From Arenimonas sp. (lineage in GTDB: Bacteria; Pseudomonadota; Gammaproteobacteria; Xanthomonadales; Xanthomonadaceae): a DNA stretch of 39,267 nt. How positions within the stretch are numbered: position 1 is the stretch's first letter; the number at the start of each line of letters is the position of its first letter. A model generated the notes under the pieces. It did no database searches, was not told where the DNA came from, and saw nothing but the letters and a program-made list of their open reading frames with translations. Below are positions 24,686 through 34,231 of this stretch, piece by piece. A program made the translations under genes and the position numbers. Location of the stretch: NCBI RefSeq assembly GCF_022842045.1, contig NZ_JALHQI010000024.1, positions 1 through 39,267 of the forward strand, read 5' to 3'.

Positions 24686-26740
24686 TCAAGATTCGCGAAG
24701 GCGCTCGAGAACGCCAATGGCGTGCTTACACTGCAGTTCACTGGGAAGCCTGGTTGGCATTGACGCACACACTTGAAGTATCTGCTGATCCTTAGGCGAA
24801 AGCATCTTCCCTGCTACACCGCGAGCGAGAACCTCACTCCAGAACTCCGCCCCCAACCTGACCACCTCAGCTTGAGCTGATATCCCATCAACCTCGCGCT
24901 TCTTTTTGCGTTCATCCCGCTCGCTCGTTCTCGCGGTTTCTACCAGCGTAAGGCAACTGTCAAAGCTGTCCCCGTAGTCGAGCGTCCGGCTCTGCAGAGC
25001 ACTCCAACATGCTTGTTGCTTGGCCCATTCAGACATGTTTCTCATGCCTGACACAGGATGGGTGATCACCTCTTGAGCAGCAGCGGCAGCGGCAAGCAGC
25101 GCTTGAACCAAAGCTTCAGGGACAGCCTGCTTTCTGGCGACCGTATCAAGATCAAGAACCTGCCCGTCCCGCGTTGCGTCGTTGAACACCTTCGCCATTG
25201 CATAGGTGACGATGTTCGCCCGATAGCCGCCTTGGTACCAAGACTGCTTCGGGATCTCGACCTCCAGCTTGCGGAAGATGATGGCTTTGGCAACCAAGCG
25301 TCGGTACCAGAGCTCGTCATACCGATCTTCGTGCTTTGACCAAGCTTCGCCGATCTCTCTCGCGAAATCAGCAAAGTTCTTCTGAGCGCCGCGCGAAACG
25401 ATGTGCGGCCTACCGGTAGCGGAGTACTCAAACTTTGCCAGGTCGGTTTTGCTGAACAGCTGCGCTTTGGGGAACTCCAGTTCAAACTTTTTGGCTTGAG
25501 CGGGAGACAGACGTGTCCTGGCATTAAGGAACTGACCGCGGGAACGCTCGTAAAACCACTTGCTATCATGCCGCGTGCCTTCCCTGGCGGCAAAAATGAC
25601 ACGCCGCGAGAATTGCTCGATACGGATATGGAAAGGATGGTTTGAGAAGAAGTCTGCTGCATTCACCTTATTCTGAGTGTTCGCATACTCCGAGATCCGC
25701 GGCACGATGTCCTCAGATCGCTCTGCAGGAACAACTGTCAGCTTCATTTGTACGAATATTTGCGCCAGCTGTTCTTTTGCTGACTTCAAGGCTGCGTGAA
25801 TAGAACCCGTGGTCTGCGCTCCATTGACAATCTGTAGATTACTGACCGAAGAAACAGCCAGGCCCTCCTTGGATCTCACACACACAACGGCATCGGCTGT
25901 CGCCGACAGGCCATTGTTGTATGGGAAGAACAGCTCTGGCTCCTCCTTTATCGTCTTCTGGATACCCTTGTTGGTCTTGGCCCTCGCCTGCAGGAAAGAC
26001 CGAACATTCGCCTCAAGGAGGCGCGCGCCCCACCGATCGTAGATAGCAGCAAGTTGTTGTCCGGGCATAATCAGCAGATAGCTTTCGAGGCCGGCTCCAT
26101 GCTGCGATGCCTTGAGTGCCGGCAATGACGCACCGAAGTCTTTCTCGAAGTCGATGACAAGCTCTTCTCGAGCCTGCCCGGATCGATCGAATCGCTCAAA
26201 CCGTGCCAGGTCCCAGACCGACCATGTAATTGGAATATCGCCTGGCTCTGCCAGCTTGACCGTGTCGTCCCGGCCAATGTATTTCCGGTTAGATATGAGT
26301 ATGAGTTTTACTTTTGAGACTTGGGACCAGGTTGATATGACCAGATCGGACACCTGAAACGCGGGATTGACCTCATTCAAAGAGTCACGGAAATCCTCCG
26401 TTCGAGCTTTCTTTAGAAACCGAACAAGCGGATTTAGTATCGCCGGCACATCACTCTTTCCAAAGGTCTGGACAGCGTCAGAGTCGACGAAGTCACAAAC
26501 GATCAGGCCAAGGACGCCCTCGCTGTCACGGGGATCCCCAGCATATCCGTCGACCCTGAGCTTTTGGCCTCCTTCCCCGGCCTCATAGAACGCACGGTCA
26601 GCCACCTCCAGCTCTCCGGCCTCGGTGAGCCTTTCAGTCATCCGATCAAAAAAGGCCTCGACCATCATGACGCCACTGGCATCCGCTTCACGTCGAATGT
26701 CTGCCATCAGGCTCTCGTGATACTCCTCAATCTCACTCAT
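24686..26740 (-). CDS. AIPR-family protein (abortive infection/phage resistance)
   Basis: A 684-residue protein. The AIPR core covers about residues 235-520: RLLEANVRSFLQAR, NKGIQKTIKEEPELFFPYNNGLSAT, QIVNGAQTTGSIHAAL and later EGTRHDSKWFYERSRGQF. An N-terminal restriction-endonuclease-like segment is possible (DGYAGDPRDSEGVLGLIVCDF). The start at 26740 (MSEIEEYHESL) overlaps the upstream stop by one base (TGATG). AIPR proteins are known from phage-resistance loci and from neighbourhoods of GHKL/Z1 restriction genes; the enzymatic role is not proven. Base composition is lower in GC than the chromosome. Confidence 0.85.
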   Translation of the reverse strand: MSEIEEYHESLMADIRREADASGVMMVEAFFDRMTERLTEAGELEVADRAFYEAGEGGQKLRVDGYAGDPRDSEGVLGLIVCDFVDSDAVQTFGKSDVPAILNPLVRFLKKARTEDFRDSLNEVNPAFQVSDLVISTWSQVSKVKLILISNRKYIGRDDTVKLAEPGDIPITWSVWDLARFERFDRSGQAREELVIDFEKDFGASLPALKASQHGAGLESYLLIMPGQQLAAIYDRWGARLLEANVRSFLQARAKTNKGIQKTIKEEPELFFPYNNGLSATADAVVCVRSKEGLAVSSVSNLQIVNGAQTTGSIHAALKSAKEQLAQIFVQMKLTVVPAERSEDIVPRISEYANTQNKVNAADFFSNHPFHIRIEQFSRRVIFAAREGTRHDSKWFYERSRGQFLNARTRLSPAQAKKFELEFPKAQLFSKTDLAKFEYSATGRPHIVSRGAQKNFADFAREIGEAWSKHEDRYDELWYRRLVAKAIIFRKLEVEIPKQSWYQGGYRANIVTYAMAKVFNDATRDGQVLDLDTVARKQAVPEALVQALLAAAAAAQEVITHPVSGMRNMSEWAKQQACWSALQSRTLDYGDSFDSCLTLVETARTSERDERKKKREVDGISAQAEVVRLGAEFWSEVLARGVAGKMLSPKDQQILQVCASMPTRLPSELQCKHAIGVLERLRES

Positions 26741-27705
26741 CAGTCGACGTCCTTGATCAGACTTCGCATAGTCTCCCACTCCACAGTGAATGGTTTGCAG
26801 GCGGAGAGTTCTATCGCATACGTCACGCCCGACACACCAAGTGGCACCGGCGCAGCGATTCTGGGGAAATCACTTTCTACTTGGTAAAATTCAGGCTTCG
26901 ACACAATCCACCGCCATGGGGAATAGTCATCCATCGCATCAAATCCCGCGTCAGCCAGGCGAAGATCCCACTCCTGTATGAGAGATGGATCAAACTCTTC
27001 CAACTCAGCCTTTACGACTGACACGAAATCTGGAAGCGTCTTACCATGCGGTTGCTGAACCTTGTCAACCGCGAGGACTGCGAGCCAGAGTCTGCGATCC
27101 GGAACATCGGCCAGCTGATGCTCATTTGATATTTTTACGAATGGCTGGGACGCGCCACGCCGAGCTTTTACCTCAAGACAGTCCGCCGTCATCTCAAAGT
27201 CTTTCGGGGCGCCTGATGGTCCTGTCCAAGCTGCTATCGCCGCTTTCGGTCCGATTGCCGCCATCAGTATCTTTAGTACTTCAATCTCACCAATGAGGCC
27301 TTTCTGTTCCTCTTCTGAAAGTAGATCAAGCTTCCCGCCACGGAGCAGATAGTGCCAACGAAAGGTTCGACCGATGGCACGTTCGACAGCCTCCGCCTCA
27401 GAAGCCCCCTGCTCTCCTGCGTTGATGACGTCCCTGCAGAGCGTTTCAAACAGCTCGAGCTGACTTCCTTCTTTAAGCCGTATATAGAGGATCGGTCCAC
27501 CAGGCAGTGTCTGGAACCGTATCTCAAGGCTTTTTAGCTTTGGCAGATCCGGAAGGGGCTTTGGAAGGCTGGCGAGCTGAAGCACGAGTGCCACATCGGC
27601 GCGGGGCATGACAGCCCAGAACCAGCCCCATTTAGCTGCCGCATCGACACGACGTGTGTCGATAGCGCCGGACTCGAGACCGGACCAAGGCGTATCACTC
27701 AGCAT
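26740..27705 (-). CDS. PD-(D/E)XK motif protein (DUF4420)
   Basis: A 321-residue protein. The nuclease core is at about residues 130-180: EEEQKGLIGEIEVLKILMA (helix with conserved Glu), WTGPSGAPKDFEM with the catalytic Asp, and ADCLEVKARRG carrying the E-x-K. This is the DUF4420 arrangement of the PD-(D/E)XK superfamily. The ATG at 27705 (MLSDTPWSGL) has GGAGG about eight bases upstream, and overlaps the end of the Z1 gene by 11 bases. It is predicted to cut DNA for the Z1/GHKL system. Confidence 0.85.
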   Translation of the reverse strand: MLSDTPWSGLESGAIDTRRVDAAAKWGWFWAVMPRADVALVLQLASLPKPLPDLPKLKSLEIRFQTLPGGPILYIRLKEGSQLELFETLCRDVINAGEQGASEAEAVERAIGRTFRWHYLLRGGKLDLLSEEEQKGLIGEIEVLKILMAAIGPKAAIAAWTGPSGAPKDFEMTADCLEVKARRGASQPFVKISNEHQLADVPDRRLWLAVLAVDKVQQPHGKTLPDFVSVVKAELEEFDPSLIQEWDLRLADAGFDAMDDYSPWRWIVSKPEFYQVESDFPRIAAPVPLGVSGVTYAIELSACKPFTVEWETMRSLIKDVD

Positions 27706-30433
27706 CGCCACGCGCCTCCTCCTCTGCTTCGTCCTCGCCAAACATCTCGCGCATCCGGATCGTGTTCACAACATACTCGACAGTGCCGCCCTGGACCTCA
27801 GATGGCGGGAAGCAGATGCTCCAAGCGAGAACGATGGTTGGTAACTTCTTCTTGAGGGAGTCGTCCTCAACGGTTGGCTCAACGAAGCGCAGGATCAGCA
27901 GGGGGCGTCTGCCGGGAATTTCGCAGAAAATGCGCGGAGGCAAGGTTTCCGGAACCGGTTTGCCGTCCAGAACCCTCTGCTTGCGAAATTCAGACGTCGC
28001 TGTCTCAATCTGCGCTTCGGAAAGGCCGATGCGCTCATCGCCAGGAGAGCCGACTCTTCGGCTAGTTCCGCTGATTGCTAGGACGCCTTGCCGAAGATCT
28101 GCGTCTCCAACAGATCGACCGTAAGCCTTCATCTCAAGCTGACCCAGTGCAATGGGACTTGCTCCTGACTTCACTGCACTGGCAAACAAGACATCCCAAG
28201 AAGCCAACTCTGTGTCAGCACGGGCATCAATGTAGTCATTGATAAGGCGCGTATCAGTCAGGGGATCAGCAGCGTCGGCGCGGAACGCCCGAAGAAAATC
28301 GCGCACCAAGGTGACCGGCACCGATCGGAATAATGTTCCTCTAGTTGGATGCTCGGGAACAATCCCGCACCCGTTGATAGATTCAGCCAACCACTCGCCA
28401 GCTTGCTGATTCAACCTGATCTGATCGGCGTCAGCTCGTATCCTGGTCGTCTCAACCATCTTTCCTGCCAAACCCACCTTTACCGGATACTCTCTGCCGC
28501 TGCCCATCTTGTTCCGCGCCGTCACAATAAGCGACTCCGGATGACTCCGGACAGCGAGGCCAAATTGCTCCGGGGTCGCCTTTGCCAGTTCCATTCGCTT
28601 GAGTTGTGCTTGAAGATCTTCCATCGCTTCATGGATATGCGAGTACCAACCAACTCCGTCCGCTGGCATCCATACTCGGCAAAGGTCCTCGTAGCCGGGG
28701 CGGTACCCGAACCACCGTCCCATTTGCATGAGCGTGTCGTACATCACGGAGTTTCGTAGGAAGTAGCTGACGGTCAACCCCTCAAGCGTAAGGCCACGAG
28801 AAAGTGAGAAACCGCCAATAGCTATGACGGTAACGCCGTGCTCCCCAGGCTGATCGTAGTCGAGCGGCTGCGACCGTTTGGAGGCATTCACCTCGACAAC
28901 CCGCGCAGCAACAAGCACCTCGTGCAATCGCCCCTGCACAGCCGACCACGCAACATCCTGCGCGCTGGCGTACTCTTCTTGCCAAACGTCGTGAAGCGCT
29001 CTTATTTCCGGATTATTCAACGCGTCGCGTCCCTTTCCTCCCTCAACCGCGACCGCATCTCGCATGCGCCCAACTACATCCAGCACCTTTGACTTGATGC
29101 GGCCTTGTACATCTGTGAATCGGGAGGCATTGATAAGCATGGACGCATGCGCGGCCTGTTGGCCACGGGCATTGCGCAATGCGCGAGCAACCACGAAAGT
29201 TCGAACTGCTTGAGCAAGGCTTTCAGGAATCGTATCGACCGGGTGGTCAATCTTGTGCTTCATTGGCAGGACGTCTTCATTGTCCTTAATGAGACGAATG
29301 TGTTTTTCCCGAGCGTCGATGAAGACCTTTTGTGCCCCAAAGTAGTTGGATGGGGCATCCAGGCCAATGATGAAGTGCCGCGGGAATAGATCCTGCTTGA
29401 GCGCTTCGTCATCAGTATCCGGGTCGATGAAAATGTTCGCGAACGGCGTGGCGGTGTAGCCCACGTAACAGCTCCGGTGAAACAGCGAAAGAAGCTCGCG
29501 GATCTGTCCGTTGATTCGCGTAATCTCGTCCTTCGCGTAAGCCGTGTTGATCGACGCGTTGTCTGCCTCGTCGTCGATCAGAAGCATAGGCTGGCTCACC
29601 ATTTGCGTACTTTGGTGGGCCGAGTGCTCCTTGAGCCACTCGAGGAGATTCTTGAGCGTGCTTGAGTTCTTTTTGATTACCAGAACCACAGGTACGTTGT
29701 ACTGCGCGATCTGGCTTGTATTGGTTGTGGCTGTTGCCTTATTGAAGTCCCGGAGCGTATTTGTCAGCGACACTGGGAATTCACGCTGGTCAAACGTACC
29801 AACACCAATCAGTTTCTGGCGCTGAGCCTTGTTCGCATGTGCCAACCGGCCGGTATCTCGACCGATGAACCCCTCATCTATTCTTGCCTGCGTCTGGTTG
29901 CGTAGATTGTTGTGGATACCCGCAATCACAACGATCAATCGGTAGCCGGCGTCTGCCGCCTTGCAGATAAGTCCCGTGTAGTTGGCGGTTTTTCCACTCT
30001 GCACGTTTCCAACGACCATTCCACGACGGCTCCATTGACTCATATTGCGCGGATCACCCAGTCGATCCAGCACGCGGTCAGTAACCTCGTCCGTCGCATC
30101 AATAACTGTTTTTGGCAACCCGCTTAGGTTTAGCAACCTTCGGTACCGGCTCCAATAGAAATCGCCAATCTCGCCATTGATCCTGGCGTCATGCAACCAC
30201 GGACGGAAGTCCTTGGCGTCTATAATCGCGCCAAAACCCATGCTGATTCCGTGCTTTTCTTCGATTAGGCGCGCGAGCTCCTCCGCTTCTGCGTCGCTGA
30301 CCTTATCTGAGAACATCGGCGTCTCGCGCAACTGTTTCACGATTTCGCGAATCGACACAGCAGTGTGTGGCCCTGGCTGGGACGCCATATACATCGACGC
30401 CATGCCTTCAAGGCTGCTCAGTAGTGGATTCAC
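27695..30433 (-). CDS. Z1-domain superfamily-II helicase-like protein
   Basis: A 912-residue protein. The N-terminal half has a P-loop NTPase with Walker A GNVQSGKTANYTGL (near residue 143) and Walker B LLIDDEADNAS (near 286), followed by YVGYTATPFANI, the motif III region. The Z1 domain proper occupies the middle to C-terminal part, with VIAIGGFSLSRGLTLEG (near 543) and QMGRWFGYRPGY (near 574), like helicase motifs V and VI. The GTG start at 30433 is set by GGAGGAG six bases upstream and by the GTGA overlap with the ATPase stop. It is likely the ATP-driven DNA translocase or remodeller of the system. Confidence 0.9.
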   Translation of the reverse strand: MNPLLSSLEGMASMYMASQPGPHTAVSIREIVKQLRETPMFSDKVSDAEAEELARLIEEKHGISMGFGAIIDAKDFRPWLHDARINGEIGDFYWSRYRRLLNLSGLPKTVIDATDEVTDRVLDRLGDPRNMSQWSRRGMVVGNVQSGKTANYTGLICKAADAGYRLIVVIAGIHNNLRNQTQARIDEGFIGRDTGRLAHANKAQRQKLIGVGTFDQREFPVSLTNTLRDFNKATATTNTSQIAQYNVPVVLVIKKNSSTLKNLLEWLKEHSAHQSTQMVSQPMLLIDDEADNASINTAYAKDEITRINGQIRELLSLFHRSCYVGYTATPFANIFIDPDTDDEALKQDLFPRHFIIGLDAPSNYFGAQKVFIDAREKHIRLIKDNEDVLPMKHKIDHPVDTIPESLAQAVRTFVVARALRNARGQQAAHASMLINASRFTDVQGRIKSKVLDVVGRMRDAVAVEGGKGRDALNNPEIRALHDVWQEEYASAQDVAWSAVQGRLHEVLVAARVVEVNASKRSQPLDYDQPGEHGVTVIAIGGFSLSRGLTLEGLTVSYFLRNSVMYDTLMQMGRWFGYRPGYEDLCRVWMPADGVGWYSHIHEAMEDLQAQLKRMELAKATPEQFGLAVRSHPESLIVTARNKMGSGREYPVKVGLAGKMVETTRIRADADQIRLNQQAGEWLAESINGCGIVPEHPTRGTLFRSVPVTLVRDFLRAFRADAADPLTDTRLINDYIDARADTELASWDVLFASAVKSGASPIALGQLEMKAYGRSVGDADLRQGVLAISGTSRRVGSPGDERIGLSEAQIETATSEFRKQRVLDGKPVPETLPPRIFCEIPGRRPLLILRFVEPTVEDDSLKKKLPTIVLAWSICFPPSEVQGGTVEYVVNTIRMREMFGEDEAEEEARGDAE

Positions 30434-31944
30434 AGCATCTCCTCCTTCGCGACGATCGTCGCGATCATTCGCTGCGTGTCTTCCCACGAAGACCTGAAGG
30501 GATCCACATCCTTCATAAGGGCCGAGATTTCCTTGACGTCTTTTCCAGCACCCTTCAAAAGCTTCAAGGTTGAGTGAACCGCTTGCATTAGCGTGTCCTC
30601 GTCTACTCTCCCAGGTACAATTTTCTCTGGCGAACCCGCCATATCCGCATGCAAGGTTTCGATTGGGAGCGAGGCTCCGACCAGTTCAATACAGTTGTAG
30701 AATCCGCGCCGCAGTGCCTCGGGAAGGCTTTCCGCGAAATCAGAAAAAGCAGGGTGCTCCGGGTTGGGCTGGTAACGTATCTGTCCGTCGGCTTGGACTC
30801 GATGCCACAGCGGAAGTCGCTCTTGGTCCACGAGCTTCTGGCCGCTCTTGGTATAGGTCCGCTTCGACCCATGCTGGATTCGCTCGATAACCTTTTTCAG
30901 GCGATCGCGGACAATCGGCGGTAGCTGGGCAGACGATTTTTTGACGTCAATTTTCCAGCTTGCGTCCATGCTGTTTGGTATGTCTATTCTCACCCGCGAC
31001 AATTTCGTGAGCTCAGACTGCCTGCATAGGCCGAACCATGTGCCATGGATGATCAGACGTTTCCCGCGATACAGATAGAAGCCTTGGGACTTCAGATGTC
31101 CCTCAGGTCCTCCCAAGTCGTCCCAGTCGGAGGTGCTCATTTTTTTATGGTGCGGCAATGTGAAGCTTTGAATGGCAATGGCACCGTTGCCTAGCACAAC
31201 AACCTCTTCGGGGTCGCGGATTGTTGCTGCATGGTTGATTGCAAACGGGTCTAGCGGCTTCAGCAGCCGCCCATTCAAGCGCACCTGCAACGGCTTACTG
31301 CTTTCCATGAAGCGATGAAAGACCAGCCGAAGATGGCGCTCTGTTTCAGCGATTCTTTGATTGATAACCTCGGCTCTTTTGGCGACATCTTGGGATATTC
31401 CGCCGGAAAGACGATCCATCTTCTCCCAGACCACCAACGTCCCATCGGACTTAAGCCGTTCAATTTCCGGGACATTCGATATTTCGTCCGGAAGCTGAAC
31501 CGTCCACTCGTTTCGCTCGGCGACGTCATCCAAATCCCATACCGCCGCCGTGGTCTTGCCAGCTTTTCTGGATACCACTGTCAGACGTCGACATTGGGAG
31601 AAGCTTGCGCTCTTCAAGCCTAGGCCAAATCGACCAAGATCCGGCTCGTCTCGCGTAGCAAGCGGGTTCTTGCTGCCGGGTCGCATTGCCGCCACCAGTT
31701 CCGACTCGGTCATCCCTTCGCCATTATCGATGATGGCGATATGTGGGTATTGGGCGGAGGCGTCTGTGAAGACGTCAACCATCTGGGCTTTCGCCGTAAT
31801 GGAGTTGTCGATGATGTCTGATATTGCGGTCTCGAGCGAATAGCCAATATCCCGGAGCCCCTCAATGAGCGCGGCTGCATGGGGCGTTGCATCTGCACGT
31901 CGAATCAAACTGGCTGTTGGTAGTTCTGTAATTCGCTGGATCAC
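30430..31944 (-). CDS. GHKL ATPase (MORC/MutL-like)
   Basis: A 504-residue ATPase of the GHKL fold. The N box is AISDIIDNSITA (about residues 39-50), G1 is IIDNGEGM (about 71-78) and G2 is GRFGLGLKSAS (about 103-113). After the ATPase fold comes an S5-like region (residues about 230-350) and a unique C-terminal helical part (SLPEALRRGFYNCIELVG). It resembles the paraMORC/MutL-like ATPases of restriction gene clusters. The start is GTG at 31944 with GGAG nine bases upstream. A possible regulator half-site lies 49-61 bases further upstream. It heads the four-gene overlapping operon. Confidence 0.9.
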   Translation of the reverse strand: MIQRITELPTASLIRRADATPHAAALIEGLRDIGYSLETAISDIIDNSITAKAQMVDVFTDASAQYPHIAIIDNGEGMTESELVAAMRPGSKNPLATRDEPDLGRFGLGLKSASFSQCRRLTVVSRKAGKTTAAVWDLDDVAERNEWTVQLPDEISNVPEIERLKSDGTLVVWEKMDRLSGGISQDVAKRAEVINQRIAETERHLRLVFHRFMESSKPLQVRLNGRLLKPLDPFAINHAATIRDPEEVVVLGNGAIAIQSFTLPHHKKMSTSDWDDLGGPEGHLKSQGFYLYRGKRLIIHGTWFGLCRQSELTKLSRVRIDIPNSMDASWKIDVKKSSAQLPPIVRDRLKKVIERIQHGSKRTYTKSGQKLVDQERLPLWHRVQADGQIRYQPNPEHPAFSDFAESLPEALRRGFYNCIELVGASLPIETLHADMAGSPEKIVPGRVDEDTLMQAVHSTLKLLKGAGKDVKEISALMKDVDPFRSSWEDTQRMIATIVAKEEML

Positions 31945-32043
31945 TTCCGTTTACTCCAATTTTTCAACCTGTGCAGATGCAAAAACGCGAAGCTGATCAC
32001 TCGACACAGATTTTTGCCTCGCAAGGTTCAGCGAATGTTCGCC
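31945..32043 (-). promoter_or_regulatory. Probable defence-operon promoter region with operator half-site
   Basis: The 99-base gap between the methyltransferase stop and the ATPase start is the only sizeable gap ahead of the four-gene operon. At 31993-32005 it holds TGATCACTCGACA, which repeats the half-site of the inverted repeat at 34552-34582 with one difference. No clean -35/-10 pair can be named. Confidence 0.4.
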
Positions 32044-33648
32044 TTACTTCGAATTCGACAGGACACGATGAACCACTCTCGCAATCTGTCTGGCCACCAT
32101 CGGTGGTACCGCGTTTCCTACCTGGACAAACTGGTCAGTTCGGGGGCCGAGGAAGAGGTAATCGTCAGGGAACGTCTGCAGCCTCGCTGCCTCACGCACA
32201 CTGAGGCTCCTGCATTGGGATGCGTCCCAATGGATAAAGGCGTGCCCGTCTTTCGAGAGATGGCTCGTGATTGTGTTTGACGGCTGACCTTTCCGCTGTA
32301 CCCGGAATCGGTCGGCGAATGATCCCGCGGACCAGCTTTCATGATCTGGTGCCAGCTCAACTGGAAAATCACGACTGGTCGGGGAACGCCCCTCCGCCTC
32401 TGCGAACGCGGCAACGAACATGTACCTAGCGAGGTCTGATGGCATATGCCCCCTCGTGTCATGATTCAGAACAACCCCAGGATTCAGCCCCCTCAGCTCG
32501 CCTGCGAGCGTTGACACGCGACCGGGAGCATACTTGGTCGAGCTTCTTGGAAGATTTGCCGCAGGGACAGTCGTTTGGAGCACCTGCGCCACGGCAGGCA
32601 TCGTCTGCTTGATTGCCCTGATGACTCTTTTACGCTCGCGCTCCATGGCGTCGTACCACCTTTTGGAATCATCGAACTCACGGCTCACCCCACTGCGAAG
32701 CGAGGGCAGCCCTGCCAGCGCGTGCTCGATTCTATTCCGGGTTGCCGATGAATCTAAGCCAGAAAGTTTCGCAACGAACGGTTTCGCATAGTCCCTCCTC
32801 ACACCCATGATGATCACACGGTGCCTCGCCTGGGGGACGCCGTGTTCTTCGCAGCGGATGATGAAGGCTGAAGGGTCGTTGGCGACGAGGTCCTCCGTTC
32901 TCTCCATTCCATCCGGTACATGGATGGGTAGCAGTGCGTACTGTTCCGTGTCGGCGGAGGAGACTGCGGCACCCAGTGCGGCTGAAGGGTTCTTCAGATC
33001 CCGCTGGATGGCGGCGAACATTTCCTGATTACCCACCTTGGACGTGAGGATGCCCTTTACATTCTCCATGATGAAGACTGCGGGCTTGAACGTGGCGAGG
33101 ATCGCGAGGTACTGCTTGTAAAGGAAGTGACGCGGATCACCTTTTGTGCGGAATTCGGCGACCTTTTTCTGTCTCGCCCTGCCCACCAGCGAGTACGCCT
33201 GGCATGGGGGTCCACCGATGAGGACAAGTTCATCGTATTCGGATTTGACAGCTTCGATTCTGCGATAGAGCTCTTGGTTGTCCTCCGACTTCCCGAGCGT
33301 AAGGTTGAGGGCCTCAAGCTCGGCTTCTTTCCACAGCGATCTCCATCGGCCTTCTTCGAATCTCGCCCGAGGGGTTTCAGCCTTGCCTGCTGCGACATCC
33401 CGGAGGTAGTCCCAGTATTCTTCCGGAATTTGACCCTCGTTTCGCTGAAGGAGACGGTAGAAGGCCCTCAGCCGGAGCGTTGCGTGGGCTGACCGCTCCA
33501 TTTCCGCGGAGACAGCCAGTTCAAATGGGTAGGTACCGCTGCCTGGTTTCCGTTCATAACTGCTGAAGCCTTCGCCAAGACCGCCTGGGCCTGCGAAGAT
33601 GTCGATGACCCCGAACTGGGCGCGCGTTCCTGCTCGTGCTGCGGACAA
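32044..33648 (-). CDS. DNA (cytosine-5)-methyltransferase
   Basis: A 534-residue C5 methyltransferase. Motif I is IDIFAGPGGLGEGF (near residue 15), motif IV with the catalytic Cys is GGPPCQAYSLVGR (near 144), motif VI is IMENVKGI (near 193), motif VIII is QARHRVIIMGVR, and motif X is VQVGNAVPPMVA close to the C-terminus. All motifs are present and in order, so it should be active; the target-recognition region lies at about 280-380 and its site is unknown. The only in-frame start is TTG at 33648, 18 bases from the divergent vsr. It is expected to mark host DNA for the restriction cluster. Confidence 0.93.
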   Translation of the reverse strand: MSAARAGTRAQFGVIDIFAGPGGLGEGFSSYERKPGSGTYPFELAVSAEMERSAHATLRLRAFYRLLQRNEGQIPEEYWDYLRDVAAGKAETPRARFEEGRWRSLWKEAELEALNLTLGKSEDNQELYRRIEAVKSEYDELVLIGGPPCQAYSLVGRARQKKVAEFRTKGDPRHFLYKQYLAILATFKPAVFIMENVKGILTSKVGNQEMFAAIQRDLKNPSAALGAAVSSADTEQYALLPIHVPDGMERTEDLVANDPSAFIIRCEEHGVPQARHRVIIMGVRRDYAKPFVAKLSGLDSSATRNRIEHALAGLPSLRSGVSREFDDSKRWYDAMERERKRVIRAIKQTMPAVAQVLQTTVPAANLPRSSTKYAPGRVSTLAGELRGLNPGVVLNHDTRGHMPSDLARYMFVAAFAEAEGRSPTSRDFPVELAPDHESWSAGSFADRFRVQRKGQPSNTITSHLSKDGHAFIHWDASQCRSLSVREAARLQTFPDDYLFLGPRTDQFVQVGNAVPPMVARQIARVVHRVLSNSK

Positions 33649-33666
33649 TGTCTGGACTCTTGCTAT

Positions 33667-34149
33667 ATGGTTGACGTGATGAGTGCCGAAAGGCGCTCTG
33701 CATTGATGTCACGCATCAAGGGGAAGAACACGGCCCCTGAGGTGTTTGTTCGCAAGTACCTTTGGCGCGCTGGTATGCGTTACAGGCTCCACACGAGCGG
33801 TCTTCCCGGCAAACCGGACCTGGTGCTGAAGCGATGGGACGCTGTCGTGTTCGTCAACGGCTGTTTCTGGCACCGGCATTCGGGCTGCCCCTTGTTTCGT
33901 CTTCCCAAGACCCGCAGTGAGTTCTGGGACCAGAAACTCCGTGCCAACCAGATTCGGGACCTTAAGGCGATCGCCGAACTTTCTGGCGCTGGGTGGCGCG
34001 TATGCGTTGTCTGGGAATGCGCACTTCGTGCCGCTCCTGAACAGAGCTGCAGCCATTTGGTGGATTGGATTCGGCGGGGCGATACCAACGCCGCACTGGA
34101 GGCAGTAGGGCAATCCGCCCAGTTGCACCCCCTGGCTCCTCACGCCTGA
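33667..34149 (+). CDS. vsr: Very short patch repair endonuclease
   Basis: A 160-residue Vsr endonuclease that nicks at T:G mismatches produced by deamination of 5-methylcytosine. It shows MSRIKGKNTAPEVFVRKYLW, catalytic Asp51 in GLPGKPDLVL, and the zinc/His region NGCFWHRHSGCPLF with Cys66, His69, His71 and Cys74, followed by TRSEFWDQKLRAN and RVCVVWECALR. This matches E. coli Vsr closely in order. A second ATG at 33679 (MSAERR) is possible. It is divergent from and paired with the C5 methyltransferase, as expected for a repair partner. Confidence 0.93.
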   Translation: MVDVMSAERRSALMSRIKGKNTAPEVFVRKYLWRAGMRYRLHTSGLPGKPDLVLKRWDAVVFVNGCFWHRHSGCPLFRLPKTRSEFWDQKLRANQIRDLKAIAELSGAGWRVCVVWECALRAAPEQSCSHLVDWIRRGDTNAALEAVGQSAQLHPLAPHA

Positions 34150-34231
34150 CGGGACCGCCCCTTCCCCAAGGGTCATCTCCGCATTGACTCCTGTATCGCT
34201 ATGACGTTTCCCACGCTAGGCCATCCAGTTC

